Assembly: GCA_001898145.1 (NCBI GenBank)
Contig: MKSR01000020.1
Location: forward strand, 62,001-126,000
Reading direction: 5' to 3'
Length of the DNA stretch: 64,000 nt
Source of the DNA: Dyadobacter sp. 50-39
Lineage (GTDB): Bacteria > Bacteroidota > Bacteroidia > Cytophagales > Spirosomataceae
Shown: one piece after another, positions 7,544-16,592 of the stretch
Numbering within the stretch: the first letter of the stretch is position 1
How the letters are laid out: the number at the start of each line of letters is the position of its first letter
The notes under the pieces: model-generated
Databases searched by the model: none
Told to the model about the DNA's origin: nothing
The model's input: only the letters and a program-made list of their open reading frames with translations
Translations under genes and position numbers: made by a program

Positions 7544-9010
7544 ATGAACATGAAAAGTATCGGAGTCATTATTGGTAACAGGGATTTCTTTCCGGACCGG
7601 CTGGTGGCCGAGGCCCGTGTGGAGATTGTTGATTTGCTTAAAAAACTGAATATCAGTGGGATCATGCTGGATACCGAAGCTACCAAGCTCGGCGGCGTTG
7701 AGACGTTCCAGGATGCACAGAAATGTGCCGCATTGTTCCGGGCTCACCGGGACGAGATCATCGGCGTGCTGGTGGTACTGCCCAACTTCGGCGACGAGCG
7801 CGGCATTGCGGAGACATTGAAACTGGCGGACCTGAATGTGCCGGTGCTCGTTCAAGGCTACCCGGATGATCTGGACAAGCTGGACGTGGCCCGCCGCCGC
7901 GATTCATGGTGCGGGAAGATTTCGGCTTGCAACAACCTGTATCAGTTCGGCATAAAGTATACCCTTACCACCAAGCACGTGGTGCATCCGACGGATCCTT
8001 CATTCATCAAAGACCTGAACGATTTCGTAGCGGTTTGCCGGGTGACCAAAGGACTTCGCAATGTGCGTATCGGTGCCATCGGAGCCCGCCCGGGTGGGTT
8101 CAATACGGTGCGATACAGCGAGAAAATATTGCAGCGCAACGGCATTTCAGTTGTGACGGTGGATTTGTCGGAGATTCTGGGCAATGCCAACAAGCTGACG
8201 GCGCAGGACCTGAAAGTGAAGGAACGTTTGGATAAAATCACCTCCTATGCCTCCCGCGGACGCACTCCGGACGAAGCATTGATCCAGATGGCGAAGCTGG
8301 ACGTGGTTCTGGGTGATTTTATAGAAGCTAATGCATTGGATGCCACGGCCATACAATGCTGGACGTCGGTGCAGCAGAACTACGGCTGCAATGTGTGTAC
8401 GAGTATGAGCATGATGAGCGAAGATATGATGCCCAGCGGCTGCGAAGTGGATGTGACGGGTACATTAAGTATGTATGCATTGCAGCTGGCTTCGGGTTCG
8501 CCGAGCGCGTTGGTGGATTGGAACAACAACTACGCCAACGACGATAACAAATGTGTGCTTTTCCATTGCGGTAACTGGGCAAAGTCGTTTTTGCCGGATA
8601 TCGAGATCGCCACTGCGCCGATCCTCGGCACGTCGGTGGGAGAAGAGAATACCTGGGGTGCATTGGCCGGTCGCACGCCTGCGATGCCGCTCACATACGG
8701 GCGCATCAGCACGGACGACCCGCGCGGGATCATGAAAGCGTATATAGGCGAGGGCCGGTTGACCGACGATTCGCTGAAAACCTTCGGGAACCGCGCCGTG
8801 GCTGAAATCCCGAACCTGCAAAATCTGATGCAATACATCTGCCGCAATGGTTTTGAACACCACGTGGTGATGAACGCTTCGAAAACGGCAGGCATTCTGA
8901 AAGAGGCATTGGGTAACTATATGGGTTGGGAAGTGCAGGTGTTCGATGAACCGGCGCAGCAGCCTTATACAACCCGCGTGCCTGACCGCGAGCTCGTTTC
9001 GCAAAACTGA
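7544..9010 (+). CDS. L-fucose/L-arabinose isomerase-like sugar isomerase (candidate D-apiose isomerase)
   Basis: 488 residues with the layout of the fucose/arabinose isomerase family: an N-terminal Rossmann-like half (IGVIIGNRDFFPDRLV, VLVVLPNFGDERG, VPVLVQGYPDD), a central substrate domain (IGAIGARPGGFNTVRYSEK) and a C-terminal part with ATAIQCWTSVQQNYGC, CEVDVTGTLSMYAL and VLFHCGNWAKSF, which should carry the metal-binding Glu/Asp/His residues. The reaction is aldose-ketose isomerisation. It begins a same-strand run with a split transketolase and an ABC importer. With a GH140 enzyme nearby, isomerisation of D-apiose to D-apulose is an attractive proposal, but the family also acts on fucose, arabinose and other sugars, and I do not recall with certainty which isomerase family was assigned to apiose. 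Confidence 0.85.
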   Translation: MNMKSIGVIIGNRDFFPDRLVAEARVEIVDLLKKLNISGIMLDTEATKLGGVETFQDAQKCAALFRAHRDEIIGVLVVLPNFGDERGIAETLKLADLNVPVLVQGYPDDLDKLDVARRRDSWCGKISACNNLYQFGIKYTLTTKHVVHPTDPSFIKDLNDFVAVCRVTKGLRNVRIGAIGARPGGFNTVRYSEKILQRNGISVVTVDLSEILGNANKLTAQDLKVKERLDKITSYASRGRTPDEALIQMAKLDVVLGDFIEANALDATAIQCWTSVQQNYGCNVCTSMSMMSEDMMPSGCEVDVTGTLSMYALQLASGSPSALVDWNNNYANDDNKCVLFHCGNWAKSFLPDIEIATAPILGTSVGEENTWGALAGRTPAMPLTYGRISTDDPRGIMKAYIGEGRLTDDSLKTFGNRAVAEIPNLQNLMQYICRNGFEHHVVMNASKTAGILKEALGNYMGWEVQVFDEPAQQPYTTRVPDRELVSQN

Positions 9011-9058
9011 ACCCTGAACTATCGGAAAATTACGGATACCGGTCGCAAGGCCGGACTA

Positions 9059-9898
9059 ATGCTAAAAGTCATGTCGGAAAAGGAGCTGGCGCAGAAATCG
9101 GTGGAGTACCGTAAGAAGATACTCAAATATATCTACCAGGCCAAAGCAGGCCATACGGGCGGCAGCTTGTCGTGTATCGATATTTTGAACGTGCTCTACA
9201 ATTACACGATGAACGTCGATGCAGGCCATTTCGACTCGCCTGACCGAGACCGTTACATTCAAAGCAAAGGCCATACGGTGGAAGCATTATATGTAGTGCT
9301 GGCATCGCGCGGTTTTTTTCCGGAAACGGATCTGGACACTTTGTGCCAGTACCAGTCGCATTACATTGGCCACCCGACCCGCAAGGTGCGCGGCGTGGAA
9401 CAGAATACCGGCGCATTGGGCCACGGACTTTCGCTGAGCGTTGGTACCGCCATTGCCGGCAAGCTCGACAAGCGCGATTACCGCGTATTCACCGTCCTGG
9501 GCGACGGCGAACTGCCGGAAGGTTCCAACTGGGAAGCGGCATTGTCGGCTTCGCATTATAAACTGGATAATCTCTGCGCTATTTTAGATAAAAACACTCT
9601 GCAAATCTCAGGCCCTACCAGCGCTGTGTGCAATACCGATCCGGTAGATGAGAAGTTCGAAGCATTCGGATGGGCGGTGCGGCATGTGGATGGGCACAAT
9701 ATCGGTGAGCTTATGGATGCATTCGACGCATTGCCGTTTGAAAATGGGAAGCCGAGCCTCATCATCGCGCACACCGTAAAGGGTAAGGGGGTGAGTTATA
9801 TGGAGAATCAACTGAAATGGCACCACGGCGTACCCGATACCCAGCAGTATGCCGATGCGATACAGGAACTGGACGAGCTGGAAGTGACTCTGGCATAA
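9059..9898 (+). CDS. Transketolase, N-terminal (ThDP pyrophosphate-binding) subunit
   Basis: 279 residues, the normal size of the N-half in two-gene transketolases. The ThDP/Mg motif is clear: GDGE at 148-151 followed about 26 residues later by LDKN. HTGGSLSCIDIL, YIQSKGH, NTGALGHGLS and HTVKGKGVSYME are the standard conserved blocks. The ATG at 9059 is used; a second at 9071 (MSEKELAQ) is possible. It lies 48 bases after the isomerase and 23 bases before the C-terminal subunit. Dedicated split transketolases in sugar clusters include the apulose-4-phosphate enzymes of D-apiose pathways, which transfer a two-carbon unit to glyceraldehyde 3-phosphate; this assignment is inferred from context. 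Confidence 0.92.
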   Translation: MLKVMSEKELAQKSVEYRKKILKYIYQAKAGHTGGSLSCIDILNVLYNYTMNVDAGHFDSPDRDRYIQSKGHTVEALYVVLASRGFFPETDLDTLCQYQSHYIGHPTRKVRGVEQNTGALGHGLSLSVGTAIAGKLDKRDYRVFTVLGDGELPEGSNWEAALSASHYKLDNLCAILDKNTLQISGPTSAVCNTDPVDEKFEAFGWAVRHVDGHNIGELMDAFDALPFENGKPSLIIAHTVKGKGVSYMENQLKWHHGVPDTQQYADAIQELDELEVTLA

Positions 9899-9921
9899 CC
9901 CATCCTGAATAATTAATCTAA

Positions 9922-10896
9922 ATGCAAGAAATAGTGGATGCGACCATCGAGAACATTGCTGTGAGCCAGCGCGCCAACCTGGAAGTTTTTTCAGGCACAT
10001 TGCAGCACCTCGCCAGAACCGACCGGGACATTATCGTGGTAACGAGCGATTCGCGCGGCTCAGGTAAGCTGGTGCCGTTCGGGCAGCAATTTCCGGAGCA
10101 GATCATCGAAGTAGGCATTGCCGAGCAGAACCTGGTAGGCGTTGCAGCGGGCCTTGCTTCGGCGGGCAAGAAGGTTTTTGCGGTTTCACCGGCGTGTTTC
10201 CTTACAGCACGCGCTTTGGAACAGATCAAAAACGACGTGGCCTACTCCGATAACCCCGTGAAATTGATCGGGATCAGCGCCGGAGTGAGTTACGGTGCCT
10301 TGGGCTCCACGCACCACAGTTTGCACGACTTCGCGGTACTACGGACTATCCATAACCTGATCGTCGTGGCACCGGCGGATAATTTTGAAACGGCTCAGGC
10401 CATTCAGCTGGCAGCGGAGTCGGATGTACCGGTGTATATCCGTTTCGGCAAAAAACAAATGCCGCTGCTTTCGGAGGAGGAGAAAACATTCGAATTCGGA
10501 AAAGGCCGCATCGTACGTGAAGGCAGCGATATTACCCTTGTCGGTACGGGAGAAACCGTCGCGCCTGCATTGCTGGCGGCCGAAAAGCTGGAACAGGAGC
10601 ACCATATTTCAGCCAGGGTGGTGAGCATGCACACGATTAAACCTTTGGATTATGCGCTCTTGCAAAAAATTGCGGCTACCGGTCAGCCGATTATCACCGT
10701 CGAAGAGCACAGCGTTTTCGGGGGCCTCGGTGAGGCTTGTGCTTCTTTTTTAATCCAGAACAACTTTTGTAACCGGTTCAAGATCATAGGTATTCCGGAC
10801 GAATACACGGTCACGGGCTCCCAAACAGAGATTTTCAATCATTACGGTATTTCGGAAGGCGGCATTGCAGCTGCGGCACTTGGCCTCCTGAGTTAG
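9922..10896 (+). CDS. Transketolase, C-terminal (pyrimidine-binding) subunit
   Basis: 324 residues. The pyrimidine-binding half has the catalytic Glu at residue 68 in VGIAEQNLVGVAAGLA, then SAGVSYGALGSTHHSLHD, and a C-terminal transketolase domain from about residue 190 (ITLVGTGETVAPALLAAEKL, TIKPLDYALL, VEEHSVFGGLGEA). It pairs with the preceding subunit to make one alpha2beta2 enzyme. After its stop there is an 86-base gap with no obvious terminator before the next gene on the same strand. The general carbohydrate transketolase of the cell is probably elsewhere, so this pair is likely specialised. Confidence 0.92.
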   Translation: MQEIVDATIENIAVSQRANLEVFSGTLQHLARTDRDIIVVTSDSRGSGKLVPFGQQFPEQIIEVGIAEQNLVGVAAGLASAGKKVFAVSPACFLTARALEQIKNDVAYSDNPVKLIGISAGVSYGALGSTHHSLHDFAVLRTIHNLIVVAPADNFETAQAIQLAAESDVPVYIRFGKKQMPLLSEEEKTFEFGKGRIVREGSDITLVGTGETVAPALLAAEKLEQEHHISARVVSMHTIKPLDYALLQKIAATGQPIITVEEHSVFGGLGEACASFLIQNNFCNRFKIIGIPDEYTVTGSQTEIFNHYGISEGGIAAAALGLLS

Positions 10897-10982
10897 AGAG
10901 ATATCTTGTAAGTGTAAACTAGCGGTTAATTAGTCGTTGTGGAACAGGGTCATTTTTAAATAGGGTTATCGGGGTAAAATTT

Positions 10983-12404
10983 ATGAAACGGATAAGACAA
11001 ATGTGCTGCGGCGCTGCATTGCTTCTCACAGCCGTATCTTCGCCCGGCATCGTGCAGGCGCAGGAAGCTGCTTCCAGACATCGCGTGCTGGTGCTGACAG
11101 ACATTGAAAACGAACCGGACGATACCCAGTCGATGATCCGGTTTTTGACCTATTCCAATCAATGGGACGTGGAGGGGCTCGTTGCCACGACTTCCATTCA
11201 CCAGCAGAAACGAGTAGCCCCGGAGAAGATCAAACAGCTCATCGAGGCGTACCGGAAAGTGCGCCCCAATTTGCTGCTGCACGAAAAGGGCTACCCCGAA
11301 GCGGATTATCTGCTCAGCATCACCAAAAGCGCCTATCCCGATTTCGGCCTCCATGCCGTGGGTAAGGACAGGGATTCCGAAGGTTCGGAATGGATTATCA
11401 AGGTTGTAGACAAGAAGGACGACCGGCCGGTATGGATTCCGGTATGGGGCGGTGCGAATTGTCTCGCACAGGCGCTTTGGAAAGTTAAAATGACCCGTTC
11501 GCCCGAGGATTTGAAAAAATTCGTTTCCAAAATCAGAATGTATACCATTTCGGACCAGGACGATACCGGTCCGTGGATACGCAAAAACTTCCCGGACGTT
11601 TTTTACGTGGGCAGTCCGGGTTACCATGCGGCGGGTGCTTACCATTATGCGACGTGGTCGGGCATCAGCGGTGACAAGTTTCACGGCCGTTTCACCGGGG
11701 CCAACTTTGAAATCGTAGACAACCCCTGGCTCGACGAGCATGTCCGCAGCCATGGCCCGATGGGCAAGGAATATCCCTTTACCAAATTCCTAATGGAAGG
11801 GGATACCCCGTCATTTTTGGGATTGATCAGTAATGGCCTGAACGACCCTGAACATCCCGAATTCGGCGGCTGGGGCGGACGGTATGAGCTCTACACGCCA
11901 CGCACGCTGAAATATTTCTATGAACCTGAGACCCGGCCGATCTATACCGATGCCATGGACGAGGTGAAAGGCATCGACGGGAACTATCACACCAGCAATA
12001 AAGCCACGCTCTGGCGCTGGCGGGAGGCATTTCAGCACGATTTTGCGGCACGGATGGATTGGACCATCAAACCTTACAAAGAGGCCAATCACCCGCCTAA
12101 GGCAGTCGTGAAAGGTGGGACGCGCATTAACGCGAAAGCTGGGGAGGCTGTTCAGCTTAATGCAGAAGGCTCGCAGGATCCAGACGGCAATGCGTTGGCC
12201 TATGAATGGATCTACTACCCCGAACCGGGAAGCTACAATGTCAAAGAGCCGCTCAATATCAAGGATATAAAGGCCGCGCAGACGTCATTTGTGGCTCCCA
12301 AGGTGGAAAAGCCGGAAACTATTCACGTGGTACTGGCCGTGACAGACAATGGTTCGCCTGCGCTGACACGTTACCAGCGCGTCATCGTAACCGTGTATCC
12401 GTAG
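10983..12404 (+). CDS. Secreted nucleoside-hydrolase-like protein (Sde182/DUF1593) with C-terminal Ig-like domain
   Basis: 473 residues. A signal peptide runs to about residue 26 ([17 protein letters not shown]). Residues of about 34-360 are the DUF1593 nucleoside-hydrolase-like domain: the calcium-site motif of nucleoside hydrolases (DxDxxxDD) appears as D40-I-E42-N-E-P-D46-D47, with Glu replacing the second Asp. [17 protein letters not shown] and the [17 protein letters not shown] segment are also typical. The last 90 residues are a PKD/Ig-like domain ([20 protein letters not shown]). Members are annotated as cellulose-binding or hydrolase-like with unknown substrate. Lying between transketolase and transporter genes, it may release a furanose sugar outside the cytoplasm; this is inference. 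Confidence 0.85.
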   Translation: MKRIRQMCCGAALLLTAVSSPGIVQAQEAASRHRVLVLTDIENEPDDTQSMIRFLTYSNQWDVEGLVATTSIHQQKRVAPEKIKQLIEAYRKVRPNLLLHEKGYPEADYLLSITKSAYPDFGLHAVGKDRDSEGSEWIIKVVDKKDDRPVWIPVWGGANCLAQALWKVKMTRSPEDLKKFVSKIRMYTISDQDDTGPWIRKNFPDVFYVGSPGYHAAGAYHYATWSGISGDKFHGRFTGANFEIVDNPWLDEHVRSHGPMGKEYPFTKFLMEGDTPSFLGLISNGLNDPEHPEFGGWGGRYELYTPRTLKYFYEPETRPIYTDAMDEVKGIDGNYHTSNKATLWRWREAFQHDFAARMDWTIKPYKEANHPPKAVVKGGTRINAKAGEAVQLNAEGSQDPDGNALAYEWIYYPEPGSYNVKEPLNIKDIKAAQTSFVAPKVEKPETIHVVLAVTDNGSPALTRYQRVIVTVYP

Positions 12405-12419
12405 TCGCGCCGGCGCGAC
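12404..12419. repeat. Perfect 16-base GC palindrome
   Basis: GTCGCGCCGGCGCGAC is perfectly self-complementary and overlaps the last base of the preceding stop codon. It could be an operator-like site or a weak hairpin; no T-tract follows, so it is not a classical terminator. Confidence 0.5.
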
Positions 12420-12437
12420 GCCTAAACCCATTGCAGC

Positions 12438-13394
12438 ATGAAAATCAGCATACAAACACGGATAGCGCTTTTTTGTATTCTTTTTGGAATTGGATTTTTA
12501 GGTTGTAAAACAAAAGAATCCAAAGATGAGCCCAAAAAGATCGCGATCGTGATATCGACGCTCAATAATCCCTGGTTCGTTTTCCTGGCCCAGAAAGCCG
12601 AGGCAAAAGCGAAGCAACTGGGCTATGAATCCAAAATTTTTGATTCCCAAAATAATACCGCGCAGGAAACCGATCATTTCGACAACGCCATCGCCTCCGG
12701 CTATGACGCCATTTTGTTTAACCCGACTGATGCCGACGGGTCCATTGTGAATGTGAAGAATGCAGTCGCGGCAGGCGTGCCGGTGTTTTGTATGGACCGC
12801 GAGGTGAATGCAAACGGCGCGGCTACTTCGCAGATTTTGTCCGATAGCTACTCCGGCTGCGTGGCGATCGGTAAATATTTTGTGGAGACATTGAACAAGA
12901 AAGGCAAGTATGTCGAGATCCTCGGAATGGTAGGTGATAACAACACCTGGAACCGCTCGAAAGGCTTTCATAGTGTTGTCGATTTTTATCCTGGTTTGAA
13001 AATGGTGGCCCAGCAGAGCGCCGATTTCGACCGGAACAAGGCAATGGAAGTGATGGAATCGATCCTGCAAGCGCACCCGGATGTTGACGGTGTCTTTTGC
13101 GGCAACGATGCCATGGCCATGGGCGCTTACCGGGCATTGGTAGCCGCCGGAAAGGCCGACCGCGTGAAGGTGTTCGGCTTTGACGGCGCCGAAGATGTCG
13201 TGAAATCCATTCAGGATGGCAAGATATTAGCCACCGGCATGCAGTTCCCCGAAGTAATGGCGCAGACAGCGGCCACATTTGCCGATGAGTACTTCAAAGG
13301 TAAGCGCGATTTTCCCGGTAAAATGCCGGTCGCCGTGGAGTTGGTGAAGAAGGATAATGTCGAAAATTATGCCGCTTACGGCGAAAAAGAATAG
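12438..13394 (+). CDS. Ribose-type ABC transporter substrate-binding lipoprotein
   Basis: 318 residues. The lipobox FLGC puts the lipidated Cys at residue 23. The mature part is a type I periplasmic binding protein of the RbsB group: [65 protein letters not shown] and [16 protein letters not shown]. Such proteins bind a free monosaccharide in the periplasm and deliver it to the permease. It is followed after 2 bases by the DUF2291 gene and then the ATPase and permease genes, giving a complete importer. ABC sugar importers are uncommon in this phylum, where SusCD plus MFS transport dominates. Confidence 0.93.
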   Translation: MKISIQTRIALFCILFGIGFLGCKTKESKDEPKKIAIVISTLNNPWFVFLAQKAEAKAKQLGYESKIFDSQNNTAQETDHFDNAIASGYDAILFNPTDADGSIVNVKNAVAAGVPVFCMDREVNANGAATSQILSDSYSGCVAIGKYFVETLNKKGKYVEILGMVGDNNTWNRSKGFHSVVDFYPGLKMVAQQSADFDRNKAMEVMESILQAHPDVDGVFCGNDAMAMGAYRALVAAGKADRVKVFGFDGAEDVVKSIQDGKILATGMQFPEVMAQTAATFADEYFKGKRDFPGKMPVAVELVKKDNVENYAAYGEKE

Positions 13395-13396
13395 CT

Positions 13397-14029
13397 ATGC
13401 CCAAACCGTTCCGATACCTGCTTTATGTGGCGGTGATTGCATTACTGGCCTATAATTCGGTGTATTTCAAAAAGCTGGATGAAGTGAAAGCCGGTACTGC
13501 GGCATTCGATGCGGCTGGTTATGCCAAAAATTTCTGGGAAAAGAAGCTGACACCGGGTTTGTCGAAAGCCGTGGAGCTGGGAATATTGACCACGCAGCTT
13601 CAAACTGAAAAGGACAAGGCATTTGAACAGCATTCGTATGCATTGGGCATTGGCAATATCCGGTACTTTCTCGTGAAAGGGAAGGGTGTGGTCACGGATG
13701 TGAGTGAAAATGAGGTAACCGTTAAACTGACCGATGCCGGTGAAAGTGCTGGAAATGTACGCATTGCAACCGAGTACATTTTCGGTAATGCGGTGCGGGA
13801 TGCTTCCGGCGCCATCGATATCAACGCATTTACCAATTCAATGGATTTTAATAATGTGTCCGCCGAGATCAACAAACTGATCCGGGAAAAAGTGGTGCCC
13901 GCATTTAAATCCAAAGTGAAGAAAGGCGATCATGTGGCATTTCACGGTGCTATTGAACTGAATCGCGCGCATTTGCAGGTGAATGACATCGAAGTCATTC
14001 CGGTAAGTCTCCAAATTGAAAAGCCATGA
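13397..14029 (+). CDS. DUF2291 family membrane-anchored protein
   Basis: 210 residues. The N-terminal segment of about 18 hydrophobic residues (YLLYVAVIALLAYNSVYF) is likely an uncleaved anchor; no lipobox Cys is present, although many relatives are lipoproteins. The rest is a small soluble domain with FAAGYAKNFWEK-like and GNAVRDASG motifs of DUF2291. The family is found almost only beside ribose-type ABC importers; its role is unknown but probably assists transport. The stop codon overlaps the ATPase start (ATGA at 14026-14029), implying translational coupling. Confidence 0.88.
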   Translation: MPKPFRYLLYVAVIALLAYNSVYFKKLDEVKAGTAAFDAAGYAKNFWEKKLTPGLSKAVELGILTTQLQTEKDKAFEQHSYALGIGNIRYFLVKGKGVVTDVSENEVTVKLTDAGESAGNVRIATEYIFGNAVRDASGAIDINAFTNSMDFNNVSAEINKLIREKVVPAFKSKVKKGDHVAFHGAIELNRAHLQVNDIEVIPVSLQIEKP

Positions 14030-15546
14030 CGGACACAGCGACATTGTTGGAAGTGAGGAACATCACGAAACGGTTTCCGGGCGTGATTGCGCTGGATGAC
14101 GTTTCGTTGTCGATAGAAGCGGGGAAAGTCACTGCGCTGATCGGGGAGAATGGAGCAGGGAAATCGACTTTAATGAAAATTCTGTCGGGCGTTTATCCCG
14201 ATTTCGAAGGGACGATTTATTACAAGGGCGAAACGGCGAAATTTGCAGGTCCGAAGGACGCACAGCAGCAGGGCGTGGTAATCATCCACCAGGAGCTCAA
14301 TCTGATTCCCTATCTGACGATCACTGAAAATGTTTTCCTCGGCCGCGAACTGGTGACGCAATACGGCACGATGGACAAAAGCCGCATGCGCAAGCGCACG
14401 CAGGAGCTGCTCGACCGTTTGAAACTCAAAGTTAGCCCTGATTCCCAGGTTTTTAAACTCAAAGTAGGCCAGCAGCAGATCGTCGAAATCGCGAAAGCAC
14501 TGCTGACAGACGCCGAATTAATCATCATGGATGAACCGACCTCGGCTATTACCGGCGCGGAGGTGGAGGTGCTGTTTGATATCATCGCCGATCTCAAAGC
14601 CCAGAATAAAGCTATCGTGTACGTCTCCCACAAGCTCGACGAGCTCTTCCGTATCGCGGATCAGTATGTCGTGCTTCGCGACGGCAAAAGCATTGAATCC
14701 GGTGAAATGGCGGGCATGACGCAGGACCAGCTGATCGGTAAAATGGTAGGGCGGAAAATAGAGGTTATGCGGAAAACCACAGGTCGTCAGGATTGCGAAG
14801 CGCTGCTGGAAGTAGAGAACCTGAGCCTGAAAAGCCGGCTGAAAGCAGGCAACGTCCTGAGCAATATTTCTTTTAAAATAGGTAAAGGTGAAATCGTAGG
14901 CCTTTTTGGGCTGATGGGAGCGGGTAGGACGGAGCTGCTGGAATCCATTTTCGGGCTGCATCCCGCGCATGCGAACGGGCAGGTACTCATCGGAGGACAG
15001 GCGGTATGCTGCGATTCTCCTGCACGTGCGATCGCCGCCGGACTGGCGCTCGTACCCGAGGACCGGAAGAAGGATGGCCTGGTGCTGGGGCTGGGGGTTA
15101 AGAACAATATCAGCCTCACCACCTTGGAGGAAATGGAAAAGCTAGGCGCGCTCAACGATTCGCAGGAATGCGCGCTGGCCGATCACTATATCCGGGAATT
15201 GCGCATCAAAACGCCATCGAAAGATCAAACGGCTCGGAACCTCAGCGGGGGAAATCAGCAGAAGATCGTTCTCGCCAAATGGCTGGCGACCCGGCCGAAG
15301 GTACTTTTGCTGGATGAGCCTACGCGCGGGATCGATATCAATGCCAAAACGGAAATTTACAAACTGATTATCCGCCTCGCCGACGAAGGCCTGGGTATTT
15401 TGATGGTTTCCTCTGAACTGCCTGAAATCCTCGCTATTTCCGACCGCATTCTGGTGATGTCGGAAGGCCGGCTAACAGGCGAATTTCTCGCAAGCGAAGC
15501 GTCGGAGGATGGGATTTTGAAGAAGGCTATAAGCTTTAAGCAGTAG
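14026..15546 (+). CDS. Sugar ABC transporter ATP-binding protein, two ABC domains (RbsA type)
   Basis: 506 residues, the standard length. The first ABC domain has Walker A GENGAGKST at 40-48, the signature-like LKVGQQQIVEIAKAL and Walker B LIIMDEPTSA. The second has a degenerate P-loop region (FGLMGAGRTELLESIFG), the signature LSGGNQQKIVLAKWL and LLLDEPTRGID. This asymmetry is normal for monosaccharide importers (RbsA/XylG/MglA). It starts in an ATGA overlap with DUF2291. The last codons (AISFKQ) lie inside an inverted repeat shared with the beginning of the permease gene. Confidence 0.96.
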   Translation: MTDTATLLEVRNITKRFPGVIALDDVSLSIEAGKVTALIGENGAGKSTLMKILSGVYPDFEGTIYYKGETAKFAGPKDAQQQGVVIIHQELNLIPYLTITENVFLGRELVTQYGTMDKSRMRKRTQELLDRLKLKVSPDSQVFKLKVGQQQIVEIAKALLTDAELIIMDEPTSAITGAEVEVLFDIIADLKAQNKAIVYVSHKLDELFRIADQYVVLRDGKSIESGEMAGMTQDQLIGKMVGRKIEVMRKTTGRQDCEALLEVENLSLKSRLKAGNVLSNISFKIGKGEIVGLFGLMGAGRTELLESIFGLHPAHANGQVLIGGQAVCCDSPARAIAAGLALVPEDRKKDGLVLGLGVKNNISLTTLEEMEKLGALNDSQECALADHYIRELRIKTPSKDQTARNLSGGNQQKIVLAKWLATRPKVLLLDEPTRGIDINAKTEIYKLIIRLADEGLGILMVSSELPEILAISDRILVMSEGRLTGEFLASEASEDGILKKAISFKQ

Positions 15547-15635
15547 GCTCGAAGCTTCCTTAATACTAACCATATCAGAATAAACCGTTTTACCATTAAA
15601 GCTTACAGCCTAATGCCTATTGCTTACAGCAACAA
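15518..15635. repeat. Imperfect inverted repeat bridging the ATPase and permease genes
   Basis: The left arm, about 15529-15560 (GGCTATAAGC ... TAGGCTCGAAGCTT), and the right arm, about 15600-15631 (AAGCTTACAGCCTA ... GCTTACAGC), are inverted copies; by eye about 25 of 32 aligned bases match. The left arm encodes the last residues of the ATPase and the right arm the first residues of the permease. A related single copy lies at 7508-7535. It could form a hairpin that tunes expression of the permease relative to the ATPase. Confidence 0.6.
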
Positions 15636-16587
15636 AAACTTTGCCCGCTTCCAATCGCTCATAGCGCTGTTCCTCTTGTGTCTGGCATTGAGTGTCCTGT
15701 CGGACAAGTTCCTGACAGTCTCGAACTTGTGGAACGTGATGCGTCAGATTTCCGTCAATATCTGCATTTCGGTAGGTATGACCCTGATCGTCCTGACTGC
15801 GGGCATCGACTTGTCTGTCGGCTCGGTGCTCGCATTATGCGGGGCCATTACAGCCGGCTTGCTCAAAAACGGCATTGAAATCCCTTCCCAAAACCTTTAC
15901 ATCGGTTTTACCGTACTTGGCGCGATCCTCGCCGGCGGGCTGACCGGCTCGGCCCTGGGCGCGTTCAACGGCTGGGCTATCACGCGTTTTCGTGTGCCGC
16001 CATTTGTGGCCACGCTGGCGATGCTCACCGTCGCAAGGGGCCTTACCATGCTCTGGACGGGCGGTTTTCCGATCAGCGGGCTGGGGGATACTTTTCTGTT
16101 CATAGGCACCGGCTGGTTTCTGGGCATTCCGGTACCGGTATGGATTTCGATCGTGGTGGTAGCATTGGCCGTGTTCCTGACCGACAAGACGCGGATTGGC
16201 CGTTACATTTATGCGATTGGCGGCAATGAAAATGCCTCCCGGCTGTCAGGGATCAATGTCAATAAGGTTAAAATTATCGTATACACCCTTGCCGGAGCGC
16301 TCGCAGCGGTGGGCGGGATCATGGTCACATCACGCCTCGACTCCGCCCAGCCCAACGCGGGTATCAGCTACGAGCTGGATTCCATCGCCGCCGTCGTCAT
16401 CGGCGGTACGTCGCTCTCCGGCGGCCGCGGAAGTATTCTGGGCACCGTTCAGGGTGCCATCATTATCGGCGTGCTGAATAACGGATTGGTGTTGTTAAAT
16501 GTATCGCCCTTCTGGCAGCAGGTAGTAAAAGGGCTGGTAATTTTGCTGGCCGTGATTATCGATAAGTCGAATGGGAAGGGGGAGTGA
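15613..16587 (+). CDS. Ribose-type ABC transporter permease (RbsC type)
   Basis: 324 residues with about nine or ten hydrophobic helices. Family blocks: NLWNVMRQISVNICISVGMTLI, LTAGIDLSVGSVLALCGAI, GWAITRFRVPPFVATLAMLTVARG, YAIGGNENASRLSGINVNKVKI (the ATPase-contacting loop) and IAAVVIGGTSLSGGRGSILGTVQGA. It transports the sugar through the inner membrane. The first ATG (MPIAYSNKN) is the only reasonable start and lies in the right arm of the inverted repeat. It ends 5 bases before the convergent end of the MazF-like gene. Confidence 0.95.
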   Translation: MPIAYSNKNFARFQSLIALFLLCLALSVLSDKFLTVSNLWNVMRQISVNICISVGMTLIVLTAGIDLSVGSVLALCGAITAGLLKNGIEIPSQNLYIGFTVLGAILAGGLTGSALGAFNGWAITRFRVPPFVATLAMLTVARGLTMLWTGGFPISGLGDTFLFIGTGWFLGIPVPVWISIVVVALAVFLTDKTRIGRYIYAIGGNENASRLSGINVNKVKIIVYTLAGALAAVGGIMVTSRLDSAQPNAGISYELDSIAAVVIGGTSLSGGRGSILGTVQGAIIIGVLNNGLVLLNVSPFWQQVVKGLVILLAVIIDKSNGKGE

Positions 16588-16592
16588 GGGGG

